Assembly: GCA_036494545.1 (NCBI GenBank)
Contig: DASXOB010000025.1
Span: 1 to 64,000 of the forward strand
Direction: 5' to 3'
DNA: 64,000 nt
Source of the DNA: JAICXG01 sp036494545
GTDB taxonomy: Bacteria > Verrucomicrobiota > Verrucomicrobiia > Chthoniobacterales > UBA10450
A program made the translations under genes and the position numbers. The notes beneath the pieces were generated by a model. It saw only the letters and a list, made by a program, of their open reading frames with translations, was not told the origin of the DNA and ran no database searches. Below, one piece after another: positions 9,001 to 17,678 of this stretch (its first letter is position 1; every line of letters begins with the position of its first letter).

Positions 9001-12000
9001 AAGATCACCGTGGACGTCAAAGGTGAGATTCTCGAGTTAAAGAACACGGTCAACACGATGGTCGATCAGCTAAACTCCTTCGCATCGGAAGTCACCCGAG
9101 TCGCCCGCGAAGTGGGCACGGAAGGAAAGCTCGGCGGTCAGGCAGTAGTAAAGGGTGTTGGCGGAACCTGGAAGGACCTGACAGACAGCGTGAATTTCAT
9201 GGCTGGTAACCTGACTGATCAAGTCCGCGGCATTGCGAAAGTCGTCACCGCGGTTGCGAACGGCGACTTGAAACAGAAGTTACTCGTGGAAGCGAAGGGC
9301 GAGATTGCGGCATTGGCCGATACGATCAACAGCATGACAGATACGCTCGCAACCTTCGCGGATCAGGTGACCACAGTGGCTCGCGAAGTAGGAGTGGAAG
9401 GGAAACTCGGCGGGCAAGCTAATGTTCCCGGCGCGGCTGGCACATGGCGTGATCTAACTGACAATGTGAATCAGTTGGCAGCCAACCTAACGACTCAGCT
9501 CCGAGCCATCGCCGACGTCGCAACTGCAGTCACGAAGGGCGACCTGACGCGGTCGATTCAAGTCGATGCGCGTGGCGAAGTCGCGTTCGTGAAAGACAAC
9601 ATTAACGAGATGATTGGCAACCTTCGCGACACGACCTCACGGAACAACGAGCAGGACTGGCTGAAGACCAACCTGGCGAAGTTCACCCGGATGCTGCAAG
9701 GACAGAAGGACCTGCTCACGGTCGGTCGAATGATTCTTTCCGAGCTGGCGCCCGTTGTTTCTGCTCAGCAGGGCGTATTCTATATCATGAATGGCTCCCC
9801 AGAGGATCCTGAGCTGAAGCTCCTTGCTAGTTATGCTTATCGCGAGCGTAAAGGTGTAAACAATCGTTTCAAGTTAGGCGAAGGTCTTGTAGGGCAGGCC
9901 GCGCTTGAGAAGGAGCGCATCCTCCTGTCTAATGTTCCACAAGACTATGTCCAGGTAAGTTCCGGCCTGGGTGAGGCGCCACCGAAGAACATCGTTGTAC
10001 TGCCCATCCTTTTTGAGGGCCAGGTCAAAGCGGTGATGGAGCTATCCTCGATCGAGACATTTAATCCTACCCACCAGGCGTTCCTGGATCAGCTTACTGA
10101 AAGCATTGGCATCGTTTTGAACACGATCGAGGCGAACACGCTGACCGAAGATCTGCTCAAACAGTCGCAGTCGCTAGCCGGAGAACTGCAGAACCGTCAG
10201 CAGGAACTTCAGCAAACAAACCAGGAATTGGAAGAAAAGGCGCGACAACTCTTCGAGCAAAACGCAGAGGTGGAAAAGAAGAATCGCGAAGTCGAGCAGG
10301 CGCGTCAGGCATTGGAGGGCAAAGCTCAACAACTCTCTCTCACGTCACGCTACAAGAGTGAGTTCCTTGCAAATATGTCGCACGAGTTGCGCACGCCGTT
10401 AAATAGTCTCCTCATCCTCGCCGATCAGCTCGCGTCCAATCCAGAGGCCAATCTTCTGCCAAAACAGGTGGAATTTGCGCGCACGATTCACGGCTCGGGC
10501 AAGGACTTGTTGAAGCTAATCAACGACATTCTTGATCTTTCGAAAATCGAGTCGGGCACGGTCATCCTTGACCTCGGCGAGTTGCATTTCGAGGAGCTTC
10601 GCGAAAGCATGGAACGAACGTTCCGCCACATTGCGGAAGATAAAGGCCTGGATTTCGCGGTCAGCCTCGACTCTGGCCTTCCCCAGGCCGTTTTCACTGA
10701 TGCGCAGCGGCTGGAGCAAGTGCTCAAAAATCTGCTTTCGAATGCGTTCAAGTTTACGGAACGCGGCCACGTCGACCTCAGCATCGCTCCGGCCACAAAA
10801 GGGTGGAGTGAGGGTCACGGCCCGCTGAACCGCGCGGCTTCGGTGCTCGCCTTCGCGGTCAAGGATACTGGAATCGGTATCACGCCTGACAAACAAGGAA
10901 CGATCTTCGAGGCCTTCCAACAAGCGGATGGCAGCACAAGCCGAAAATATGGCGGCACGGGCCTCGGCCTCGCAATCAGTCGGGAATTGGCACGGGTCTT
11001 GGGTGGCGAGATTCGACTGGAAAGCGAGGAAGGACGTGGAAGCACTTTCACGCTTTTCCTTCCACATAGCTACAGCGTTACACCGGCGAAACTGCAGGTC
11101 GTTCCCCGCACCCTAGCGGCGAGGGAAGATTTGCCGACTCTAGAAGCGGCCCAAACCGAAAGCCCCACTCCATTTGCCGTCTCTGATGATCGCGCCAACA
11201 TCACTCCGAGCGATAAGGTGGTTGTGGTGATCGAGGACGATCGTGAGTCCGCTCAATGGTTAGCTGATACGGCGCATGAAAAAGGATTCAAGGTGATCGC
11301 GACCTCCCGGGGCGCGAGCGGGCTTGAACTGGTGCGGGAGTTTGCTCCGACAGCAGTCTTACTCGACCTAAGCCTTCCGGACATCAATGGGTGGAAGGTG
11401 CTCAGTCGTTTGAAGAGCGACTTGAGCACCCGGCATGTCCCAGTCTTTGTTATTTCGGTTAGCCAGGAGCCCGAGAACGCCTTGAAGCAGGGCGCGCTGC
11501 GATTCTTAACTAAACCGGTCGAGCAGCGGGACATTGACGAGGCCTTCGCCACTATCTATCGGATGCAGGCGATCGAGGCGAAAAAGCTGCTTGTGATCGA
11601 AGACGACGAGGCTCAGCGGAACAGTATTCGCGAGCTAATCGGGAATGAAACTGCTCACATTAGCGACGCAGCGAATGCACACGAGGCGCTCAGGCGATTG
11701 CGTGGCGAGCAGTTTGACTGCGTCGTGCTTGACCTAGTGCTCCCCGATATGTCGGGATTCGAGTTGATCAGCAAGGTTCGCGAACAGCAACCTCACCTCC
11801 CGATCATTGTCTACACTGGGAAGGATCTTACACCCGAAGAAGAGGAAAAGTTGAACCGCGTCGCGCAAACCACAATCGTGAAGGACGTGCGCAGTCCGGA
11901 GCGCCTTTTCGACCAAACCGCCCTTTGGCTTCATCGAAACACCGCACGTTTGCCAGCAGAAAAACGCGAAATCCTGCAACGGCTTCATAATCCTGATATG

Positions 12001-12378
12001 ATCCTTGCCGGCAAGAAAGTGCTGATCGTCGATGACGACGTTCGGAACATCTTTGCGATGACGAGCATGCTTGAGCGCTACAAGATGCAGGTGTTAGTCG
12101 CCGAGACGGGTAAGCAAGCCATCACTCAATTGCAGGAGACGGAGGGTATCGATCTCATCCTAATGGATATCATGCTGCCCGAAATGGACGGCTATGAGAC
12201 CATGCGCGCGATCCGCTCCATGTACGGATTCGCCTCCATGCCGATCATTGCTTTGACTGCCAAGGCGATGAAAGGCGACCGCGAGAAGTGCATCGAGGCT
12301 GGCGCGAGCGATTACATTTCAAAGCCGGTCGATACAGAGCGGCTACTGAGTCTGCTACGAAGTTGGCTGCATCGATAG
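6100..12378 (+). CDS. Poly-HAMP soluble hybrid histidine kinase with GAF and three receiver domains
   Basis: A 2092-residue cytosolic sensor kinase with no membrane segment. About residues 30-1185 are HAMP-type units; eleven of them (first at about residue 169) repeat with an exact 92-residue period and share EVTRVAREVG, GGQA and GTWKDLT. Then come a GAF domain (about 1195-1345), a Gln/Glu-rich coiled coil, HisKA with phospho-acceptor His1428 in SHELRTPL, HATPase_c with NLLSNAFKF, DTGIGI and GGTGLGL, and three receivers starting near 1707, 1830 and 1973 (acidic IEDD, IEDD and VDDD; acceptor Asp in LLDLSLPD, VLDLVLPD and LMDIMLPE). The layout resembles fungal group III (Nik1-like) osmosensing kinases; the signal here is unknown. 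It is followed after 3 nt by a second hybrid kinase, so the two probably act in one phosphorelay. Confidence 0.93.
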   Translation: MKKRSSAVLESRENGSDLNQEPLDTRHILAALTAFKHGDFSVRLPDDWTGLAGKVADTFNDVIALNQRMTLELDRIGRVVGKEGRISQRASIGDVSNCWAESIGSVNALIGDLVNPTSEMARVIGAVAKGDLSKVMETEIDGRPLQGEFLRTAKTVNTMVDQLGAFASEVTRVAREVGTEGKLGGQAKVKGVAGTWKDLTENVNLMAGNLTAQVRNIATVTTAVANGDLTKKITVDVKGEFLELKDTVNVMVDQLRSFASEVTRVAREVGSEGKLGGQARVEGVSGTWKDLTDSVNFMARNLTGQVRNIAEVTTAVATGDLSKKITVDVRGEILELKNTINTMVDQLSSFASEVTRVAREVGTEGKLGGQADVKGVAGTWKDLTDSVNSMAGNLTGQVRNIADVTTAVANGDLSKKITVDVRGEILELKDTINTMVDQLRAFASEVTRVAREVGSEGKLGGQADVPGVAGTWKDLTDNVNMMAGNLTGQVRNIAEVTTAIANGDLSRKITVDVRGEILEMKNTINTLVDRLGSFASEVTRVAREVGSEGILGGQAEVRGVSGTWKNLTDSVNFMAGNLTAQVRNIALVTTAVANGDLSKKITVDVKGEILELKNTVNTMVDQLSSFASEVTRVAREVGSEGELGGQADVRGVAGTWKDLTDSVNSMAGNLTAQVRNIAEVTTAVARGDLSKKITVDVKGEILELKDTINTMVDQLSSFAAEVTRVAREVGTEGKLGGQADVRGVAGTWKDLTDSVNFMAGNLTGQVRNIAEVTTAVANGDLSKKITVDVKGEILELKDTINTMVDQLSSFAAEVTRVAREVGTEGKLGGQAEVRGVAGTWKDLTDSVNSMAGNLTGQVRNIAEVTTAVANGDLSKKITVDVRGEILELKDTINTMVDQLRSFASEVTRVAREVGSEGALGGQARVEGVSGTWKDLTDSVNFMASNLTTQVRNIAAVTTAVASGDLSKKITVDVKGEILELKNTVNTMVDQLNSFASEVTRVAREVGTEGKLGGQAVVKGVGGTWKDLTDSVNFMAGNLTDQVRGIAKVVTAVANGDLKQKLLVEAKGEIAALADTINSMTDTLATFADQVTTVAREVGVEGKLGGQANVPGAAGTWRDLTDNVNQLAANLTTQLRAIADVATAVTKGDLTRSIQVDARGEVAFVKDNINEMIGNLRDTTSRNNEQDWLKTNLAKFTRMLQGQKDLLTVGRMILSELAPVVSAQQGVFYIMNGSPEDPELKLLASYAYRERKGVNNRFKLGEGLVGQAALEKERILLSNVPQDYVQVSSGLGEAPPKNIVVLPILFEGQVKAVMELSSIETFNPTHQAFLDQLTESIGIVLNTIEANTLTEDLLKQSQSLAGELQNRQQELQQTNQELEEKARQLFEQNAEVEKKNREVEQARQALEGKAQQLSLTSRYKSEFLANMSHELRTPLNSLLILADQLASNPEANLLPKQVEFARTIHGSGKDLLKLINDILDLSKIESGTVILDLGELHFEELRESMERTFRHIAEDKGLDFAVSLDSGLPQAVFTDAQRLEQVLKNLLSNAFKFTERGHVDLSIAPATKGWSEGHGPLNRAASVLAFAVKDTGIGITPDKQGTIFEAFQQADGSTSRKYGGTGLGLAISRELARVLGGEIRLESEEGRGSTFTLFLPHSYSVTPAKLQVVPRTLAAREDLPTLEAAQTESPTPFAVSDDRANITPSDKVVVVIEDDRESAQWLADTAHEKGFKVIATSRGASGLELVREFAPTAVLLDLSLPDINGWKVLSRLKSDLSTRHVPVFVISVSQEPENALKQGALRFLTKPVEQRDIDEAFATIYRMQAIEAKKLLVIEDDEAQRNSIRELIGNETAHISDAANAHEALRRLRGEQFDCVVLDLVLPDMSGFELISKVREQQPHLPIIVYTGKDLTPEEEEKLNRVAQTTIVKDVRSPERLFDQTALWLHRNTARLPAEKREILQRLHNPDMILAGKKVLIVDDDVRNIFAMTSMLERYKMQVLVAETGKQAITQLQETEGIDLILMDIMLPEMDGYETMRAIRSMYGFASMPIIALTAKAMKGDREKCIEAGASDYISKPVDTERLLSLLRSWLHR
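6604..9639 (+). repeat. Tandem 276-bp coding repeats (eleven HAMP units)
   Basis: Eleven consecutive in-frame units of 276 bp (92 codons) inside the poly-HAMP kinase, with no indel between first and last EVTRVAREVG-type motif. Middle units are nearly identical in protein and very similar in DNA (for example the units around 8240 and 8516), while the first and last are more divergent. This is a pattern expected for repeat-number change and gene conversion by recombination. Long reverse-strand open frames across this block are by-products of the repeated codon use. Confidence 0.9.
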
Positions 12379-12381
12379 GCC

Positions 12382-14562
12382 ATGGGCTCTTTGCCGAATC
12401 CGGTCGAGGGCGTGGACGACAAGGTCAATATCCTGATCGTCGACGACCGTCCTGACAAGCTCCTCGCATACGAAGTGATGCTGGGGAAGCTGAACCAGAA
12501 CCTCGTTCAGGCGCGCTCGGGCATTGAAGCCTTGCGGTGCCTTCTGCGGGAGGACTTCGCCGTCATTTTACTCGACGTCAATATGCCAGGGATGGATGGC
12601 TTTGAGACCGCAGCAATGATCCGCCGGCGACTGCGCTCCGAAACAACCCCAATCATCTTCATTAGCGCGGTGAATGACACAGAGACGCATGTTTCCCGTG
12701 GCTACTCGTTAGGCGCGGTCGATTACATCTTAACGCCGGTCGTTCCCGAGATTCTGCGGGCAAAGATTGCGGTTTTTGTCGATCTCTACAAGAAGACGGA
12801 GCAGGTCAAAAGACAGGCCGAAGAGCGGGCGAAATATCTACGGGACCAGGCGGCTCGTGCCGAGGTCGAGCGACGGCACGAACGGGCTACGTTTCTGGCC
12901 GAAGCGAGCAACATTCTCGCAAGCTCGCTGGAGATGCGACAGACGTTTCAGAACCTCGCCGATCTTGTCGTGCCGAAGCTGGCCGACTTCTGTGTCATTT
13001 TTGCGAGCGATAATAGAAATGCACTTCGCCAGGTAGCGATCGCACACACTTCGCTTGCCAACGATTCCAGGCTTCAGCGAGCGACCAGCGAGTTTCCGGC
13101 AAGTGCCGCTGCCCAAAAAGCGGCCGAGGACGTGTTGGAAACAGGAAAGCCTGTCAACTGCTGCGATTTGGCGAGTGGCGACCTGAGTAAGCTTTTCACG
13201 CGAACAGAAGATCGCGATTTCGTCCGCTCGCTCGAGCCGAACTCATGTTCGGCGGTACCGATCCAAACGATGGATCGCACGCTCGGCGTACTTTTGATGT
13301 TCAGTATGACGGCGGAACGGACATGCGACGAAATCCAGCTGTCGATGGCGGAAGAGCTCGCGCAACGCGCTGCCCTTGCGCTGGAGAACGGACATCTCTA
13401 CAAAGCAGCACAAGAAGCACGAACGGACGCTGAGCTGGCGAACCTCGCGAAAGATCATTTCCTTGCAATGCTGAGTCATGAACTGCGCACGCCTCTCACG
13501 CCGGTCCTAACCTCACTCCTGGCAATGGAAGACCATCTGTTACCGCCGGACGTACGGACCTCTCTTGATATGATTCGACGCAATGTCGAGCTCGAAGCAA
13601 GACTGATTGACGACCTGCTGGATGTGACGCGTATCCGTAAGGGTAAGTTGCAGCTGAGTCTGGAAATCGTGAATGCGCACGTGGTATTGCGCAACGCACT
13701 TGAAATCTGTCAAACGGAGATCGCCCAAAAGCGCATCGTGGTCGACTTGAAGTTTGAGGCCGATCGCGTCCACCTCCAGGCCGACTCAGCGCGTCTCCAA
13801 CAGGTCTTTTGGAACCTGATCAAGAATGCAGTCAAGTTCACGCCAAACGGTGGCCAGCTCATTATCCGAACCGCCAATAACCAAGACGACCTTGTGGTCG
13901 AGGTGACGGACACCGGTTGCGGGATCGCCCCGAAGTCGCTGAACAAAATTTTCAATGCCTTCGAGCAAGGCGAATGGGTACGACAGGGCGGGCTTGGTCT
14001 CGGACTGGCGATCAGCAAGGCGCTGGTAGAGGCGCATAACGGAACGATTGCCGCTGCAAGTCCCGGACTCAGCCACGGCGCCACCTTTACAGCAGTGTTT
14101 CCGCTTTCCAGCCGCCAAACGCCAGAACCCGCCAGCGATCGGACATCGCGTCCCGTTGCGCGGAGATCGCTTCGTATTCTCTTAGTGGAGGACCACGAAG
14201 ATACCAATCGATCGCTCACCGAGCTGCTTCGGCGTAGAGGTTATGAGGTCCTGCCGGCATATACAATTGCGAACGCAATGGAGTTAGCGACCCAGGAACA
14301 TTTCGACGTGCTCGTGAGCGATATTGGTTTGCCCGACGGCAGCGGTGTCGAGCTCATGCAGCGACTGCATTCTACGAGACCAGTCTTCGGCATCGCGTTA
14401 ACCGGTTTTGGAATGGCCGATGACATCCAGCGTAGCCGCGCTGGCGGCTTTGCCTACCACTTAGTGAAACCCATAGACCTTAATCGACTCGATGCGCTGA
14501 TCCAAGGAACCGTCAACCCTAACCGAGGTAACCTGGCGCTCGAGGTAGCCCAGCCTGAGTGA
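12382..14562 (+). CDS. Hybrid histidine kinase: receiver-GAF-HisKA-HATPase-receiver
   Basis: 726 residues, cytosolic. An N-terminal receiver (about 15-130) has NILIVDDRPDK and acceptor Asp in ILLDVNMPGMDG. A short coiled coil and a GAF domain (about 175-335) follow, then HisKA with His366 in MLSHELRTPL, HATPase_c with NLIKNAVKFTPNG, DTGCGI and GLGLGLAIS, and a C-terminal receiver from about 610 with LLVEDHEDTN and VSDIGLPDGSG. The start ATG is 3 nt after the stop of the poly-HAMP kinase, so the genes are co-transcribed and probably translationally coupled. The N-terminal receiver is a likely target of the upstream kinase. One exact GCCTAACGA-family 9-mer lies at 12706, read as Ser-Leu-Gly. 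Confidence 0.92.
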   Translation: MGSLPNPVEGVDDKVNILIVDDRPDKLLAYEVMLGKLNQNLVQARSGIEALRCLLREDFAVILLDVNMPGMDGFETAAMIRRRLRSETTPIIFISAVNDTETHVSRGYSLGAVDYILTPVVPEILRAKIAVFVDLYKKTEQVKRQAEERAKYLRDQAARAEVERRHERATFLAEASNILASSLEMRQTFQNLADLVVPKLADFCVIFASDNRNALRQVAIAHTSLANDSRLQRATSEFPASAAAQKAAEDVLETGKPVNCCDLASGDLSKLFTRTEDRDFVRSLEPNSCSAVPIQTMDRTLGVLLMFSMTAERTCDEIQLSMAEELAQRAALALENGHLYKAAQEARTDAELANLAKDHFLAMLSHELRTPLTPVLTSLLAMEDHLLPPDVRTSLDMIRRNVELEARLIDDLLDVTRIRKGKLQLSLEIVNAHVVLRNALEICQTEIAQKRIVVDLKFEADRVHLQADSARLQQVFWNLIKNAVKFTPNGGQLIIRTANNQDDLVVEVTDTGCGIAPKSLNKIFNAFEQGEWVRQGGLGLGLAISKALVEAHNGTIAAASPGLSHGATFTAVFPLSSRQTPEPASDRTSRPVARRSLRILLVEDHEDTNRSLTELLRRRGYEVLPAYTIANAMELATQEHFDVLVSDIGLPDGSGVELMQRLHSTRPVFGIALTGFGMADDIQRSRAGGFAYHLVKPIDLNRLDALIQGTVNPNRGNLALEVAQPE

Positions 14563-14818
14563 CTGTCAGCATTTTTTTAAAGCGTTTTTTGCCAGCTCAC
14601 ATAGCCCTTTACTCATGGGCGCGGCAATCGTGGGAAGGCTCTAACTCGTGATTAACAGTTACTCGACGTGAAACCATTGTTACCCTAAGTCCCATCCTCG
14701 GTCGTCGTCGCCACGGCAACAAGAGGAGGTCCGCTGGGTCAAATAAGAGTCAAGACTAGGAATACTTTTATGAAGTCCAGGAGCACATATCTCCTGTCTC
14801 CCAGCATTCGGGGGCCGC

Positions 14819-15682
14819 TTAGATCGTGCTTCCGCTCCACTTCAGCTTCTGTCGTACCACGCTGAAGAACGACATCTGTGGCAGGACCGCCAGGGGCAGG
14901 ACTTTTTCCGAGCGTCGAATGCGCACCACCGAACCGAACTCGAGCGGGACCGGACTGCGGCCGTCGATCGTGAGATAAATCGGATAATCCGGTTCGCCGG
15001 GTTCCACTTCGATCACCGAGCTATCTTCGACGATCAGCGAACGGTTCGTCAGGACATGAGGACAAATTGGCGTGATGACAAAGACGCCTGACTGAGGTGC
15101 AAGGATTGGACCCCCGGCGGAAAGCGAATAGGCGGTCGAGCCCGTTGGAGTCGCAATCACCAGGCCATCGGCGTTAAATTCGGTTAGTGCTTCCCCGTTG
15201 ACCCGAGTGCGCAAACGGATGAGCCGCGACACTTCGCCACGGCTAATAACGGCGTCGTTGAGCGCCAACATTGAGGCGGTGGGCGCCCCGCCCCGCGTAA
15301 TCTCAACCGCGAGCAGCACTCGATCGCTAAGAGAAATCTGGCCGCTGACGATCGACTCGACCGCCTCGCGATAATCGGAGGAACTCACGCAAGTCAGAAA
15401 ACCGAGTGAGCCAATGTTGATTCCCAAAATGGGTTTGATCTCGTGCAGGCAGCTCACCACCTGTAAAATGGTACCGTCGCCACCAAGCACGACGAGCAAA
15501 TCAGCCGCGTCGGACACCTGCGCGATGGTCTGACTCGATTTCGTGCCAATCACGGCGCCGGTTTCCTTTTCCATCAGCGTGGTGACGCCCGCCCTAACGA
15601 ACGCCGCCTGGAGCTGGCCGATCAACTCCTTGGCACCTGTCTTGGCGGTGTTCGCGATCAGGCCGATGGTTTGCGGAGACAT
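14819..15682 (-). CDS. nadK: NAD kinase
   Basis: 287 residues; phosphorylates NAD to NADP with ATP in the cytosol. The family GGDGT motif is at residues 67-71 (VLGGDGTIL), and the substrate-binding ATPTGSTAYSLSAGGPI segment is present, as is the NADGLV stretch before it. Length is usual for the family. The gene follows tlyA and their ends overlap by 25 nt, an arrangement often seen for tlyA-nadK pairs, which implies co-transcription and translational coupling. Confidence 0.95.
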   Translation of the reverse strand: MSPQTIGLIANTAKTGAKELIGQLQAAFVRAGVTTLMEKETGAVIGTKSSQTIAQVSDAADLLVVLGGDGTILQVVSCLHEIKPILGINIGSLGFLTCVSSSDYREAVESIVSGQISLSDRVLLAVEITRGGAPTASMLALNDAVISRGEVSRLIRLRTRVNGEALTEFNADGLVIATPTGSTAYSLSAGGPILAPQSGVFVITPICPHVLTNRSLIVEDSSVIEVEPGEPDYPIYLTIDGRSPVPLEFGSVVRIRRSEKVLPLAVLPQMSFFSVVRQKLKWSGSTI

Positions 15683-16398
15683 ATGAAGAATTCCTGGTTG
15701 CCATCGGCGCCGGTGATGGCAGAAGGGGCGAGCCCATCGATTTGAGCGCCCATCGCTTGAGCAAAATCGCGCACCTTCTTCTGCGCCTTATCGTGCAATG
15801 CTGGGTCGCGCACAATTCCGCCCCGGTTCACGTCGGCCTTGGCTAACTCGAATTGCGGTTTGATTAAGGCAAGGATCACACCGTTTGGAGTTAGCAACTC
15901 GAAGGCATTCGGCAAGATCAAAGTCAGTGAGATAAAGGAAACATCGATTGTGCACAGATCGATCGGCTCCGGGATTTCCTTCGGTGAGAGGCGACGCGCG
16001 TTTATCCTCTCCAACACCACGACGCGCGGATCCTGGCGAATTTTCCAAGCGAGCTGGCCATGACCGACGTCGACGGCGAAGACGGTACGCGCCCCGTTTT
16101 GCAGGAGGCAATCGGTGAATCCTCCGGTCGACGCGCCGATGTCGAGAGCGACTTTGTCACAACAATCGATCTGGAAATGCGCGAGCACGCTTTCGAGTTT
16201 CAAGCCACCACGTCCCACATAGCGATTGCGCACCGCAACCGAGATTTGCGCTTCCAAGCGGACGGGATGAGAGGCTTTTCCGGCCATCCGGCCGTCGATG
16301 GTCACCTCGCCAGCCATGATGGCGGCTTGCGCTTGATGGCGGCTGGTAAAATAGCCGCGTTGAACAAGTGCCTGATCAAGCCGAATGCCGCGCGCCAT
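15658..16398 (-). CDS. tlyA: TlyA-family rRNA 2'-O-methyltransferase
   Basis: 246 residues. An S4 RNA-binding domain occupies about residues 5-60 (RLDQALVQRGYFTSRHQAQ), followed by an FtsJ/RrmJ methyltransferase fold with the SAM-binding motif LDIGASTGGF at 85-94 and DVSFISL further on. TlyA proteins methylate cytidine ribose in 16S/23S rRNA; some are also called haemolysins, a name not supported by anything here. The coding region overlaps the start of nadK. Confidence 0.92.
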   Translation of the reverse strand: MARGIRLDQALVQRGYFTSRHQAQAAIMAGEVTIDGRMAGKASHPVRLEAQISVAVRNRYVGRGGLKLESVLAHFQIDCCDKVALDIGASTGGFTDCLLQNGARTVFAVDVGHGQLAWKIRQDPRVVVLERINARRLSPKEIPEPIDLCTIDVSFISLTLILPNAFELLTPNGVILALIKPQFELAKADVNRGGIVRDPALHDKAQKKVRDFAQAMGAQIDGLAPSAITGADGNQEFFICLRKPSA

Positions 16399-16497
16399 GT
16401 TTTTTGTGTCGCTCCCAGTAGTGGAAAGAAGTGAAACTTATTTAACGTAATAATTATGAGTAAGAGCCAGTTTACCAATAAGTAAGCGAGTTTCGAC

Positions 16498-16761
16498 CTA
16501 TCGGTAATTGTTGGCAGCCTCGTGCAACAGTTTGTCGATCGCGGCGACGTCCTCCGCCGAGGCGCGCCGACGTTGGTATTTGCGGAAAAGTATCTCGCGC
16601 AACTCGCGTAGATCTTCCAGTAAAGGCAGGTCATAGTAAGTCCAACCGTCTTCGTCGCGAAACTTTGCCTGGAATTTCCATTGGCCACCGAACTTCGTCA
16701 CGCGCACCTCGCGTTTGCGTCCGTTCTCGTCCCGCGAGGTCCATATGTGTTGACTGCGCAT
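16498..16761 (-). CDS. Conserved-looking small basic protein, unknown function
   Basis: 87 residues, with a good ribosome-binding site (AAGGAG 8 nt before ATG 16761). The sequence is charged and aromatic (GGQWKFQAKF, DEDGWTYYDLPLLEDL, then a basic helix with FRKYQRRRAS). It has no membrane segment or cysteines. I do not recognise a named domain; the strong start site and balanced composition support a real gene. It is divergent from the CPBP protease gene, whose start is 26 nt away. Confidence 0.7.
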   Translation of the reverse strand: MRSQHIWTSRDENGRKREVRVTKFGGQWKFQAKFRDEDGWTYYDLPLLEDLRELREILFRKYQRRRASAEDVAAIDKLLHEAANNYR

Positions 16762-16787
16762 AGCGTCGGCTCCTTACATTAGCACCC

Positions 16788-17678
16788 TTGAAAGACGCGG
16801 CCAGACTCCTGCTTTATCTCGGCGGCGTCGTGACGTTGGGAGCCCTCGCCGCTCCCCTCCTCTTTTTCGCGGGCAGGAATCTTCCCTTTCTCGCCGGCTT
16901 CGACTTTGAGAGTTACTTCCATCGCGCGCTTCTCGTTGCGGCGCTCATTCTGCTCTGGCCGCTCCGGCGTTCACTCCGACTGCGTGGCTGGAACGATCTT
17001 GGCCTCGAGAAAAATCGGCGAGCCGGTGCTGACGTAGCCGCAGGTTTTATCATCGCTGCGGTTCCCCTGCTCTGCTGCGGCGCAATCCTGATTGTGTTGC
17101 ACATCTACTCGCTACGACACGCCTTTCTCTGGTCGAAGATGCCCGCGGTTTTTCTGGCGGCCAGTGTGGTGCCGATCCTGGAGGAGGCGTTTTTTCGCGG
17201 ACTTCTTCTCGGTTTGCTTTTGCGCAGCGGCTCGCGACTCGGCGCGATCATCATGACTTCCGCTCTCTTTTCCATCATTCATTTTTTAAAGGCTCCGGAA
17301 CACACTTCGCCTAACGACTCAGTTTACTGGTTCTCGGGCTTTGTTTCGATCGCACATTCCTTTTGGCAATTTGCCGATCCGGTCCTGCTCGTCGCAGGGT
17401 TCCTCACCCTGTTCGCGATCGGCTGCATTCTGGCGGATGCCCGCATTCAGACACGCTCACTTTGGCTGCCAATCGGTTTGCATGCCGGCTGGATTTTCAG
17501 CAACGGCCTTTTTAGCAAAGCCGCCCATCGCGAGGTGCTGGCCCTTCCCTGGTTGGGGAAAGACTTGCTCGTTGGAATTGCGCCTCTTATTCTCGCGCTC
17601 GCCAGCTGGGCTTTCGCACGCGGCTGGGTGAGTTATGTCCACTCTCGCGCTCCGCAATCCATTTCGCGGTCTCGTTAG
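16788..17678 (+). CDS. CPBP-family intramembrane glutamic protease
   Basis: 296 residues, with several hydrophobic segments. The CPBP (CAAX/Abi) motifs are present: EEAFFRG with Glu132-Glu133 and Arg137, FSIIHF with His165, and GLHAGW near residue 240. These residues form the active site of Rce1-type membrane proteases. Bacterial members have varied roles, including peptide processing and immunity to bacteriocins; the substrate here cannot be inferred. Start is TTG 16788, since no ATG fits upstream of the first membrane segment. The 3' end overlaps comF by 44 nt. The 9-mer at 17309 is read as Ser-Pro-Asn-Asp. Confidence 0.85.
   Translation: MKDAARLLLYLGGVVTLGALAAPLLFFAGRNLPFLAGFDFESYFHRALLVAALILLWPLRRSLRLRGWNDLGLEKNRRAGADVAAGFIIAAVPLLCCGAILIVLHIYSLRHAFLWSKMPAVFLAASVVPILEEAFFRGLLLGLLLRSGSRLGAIIMTSALFSIIHFLKAPEHTSPNDSVYWFSGFVSIAHSFWQFADPVLLVAGFLTLFAIGCILADARIQTRSLWLPIGLHAGWIFSNGLFSKAAHREVLALPWLGKDLLVGIAPLILALASWAFARGWVSYVHSRAPQSISRSR

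Noticed and set aside
14563..14818. Possible structured RNA in the 256-nt gap before nadK
   Set aside because: Only short weak stems (for example GGAG/CTCC) and no match to SRP RNA, 6S, tmRNA or RNase P features.
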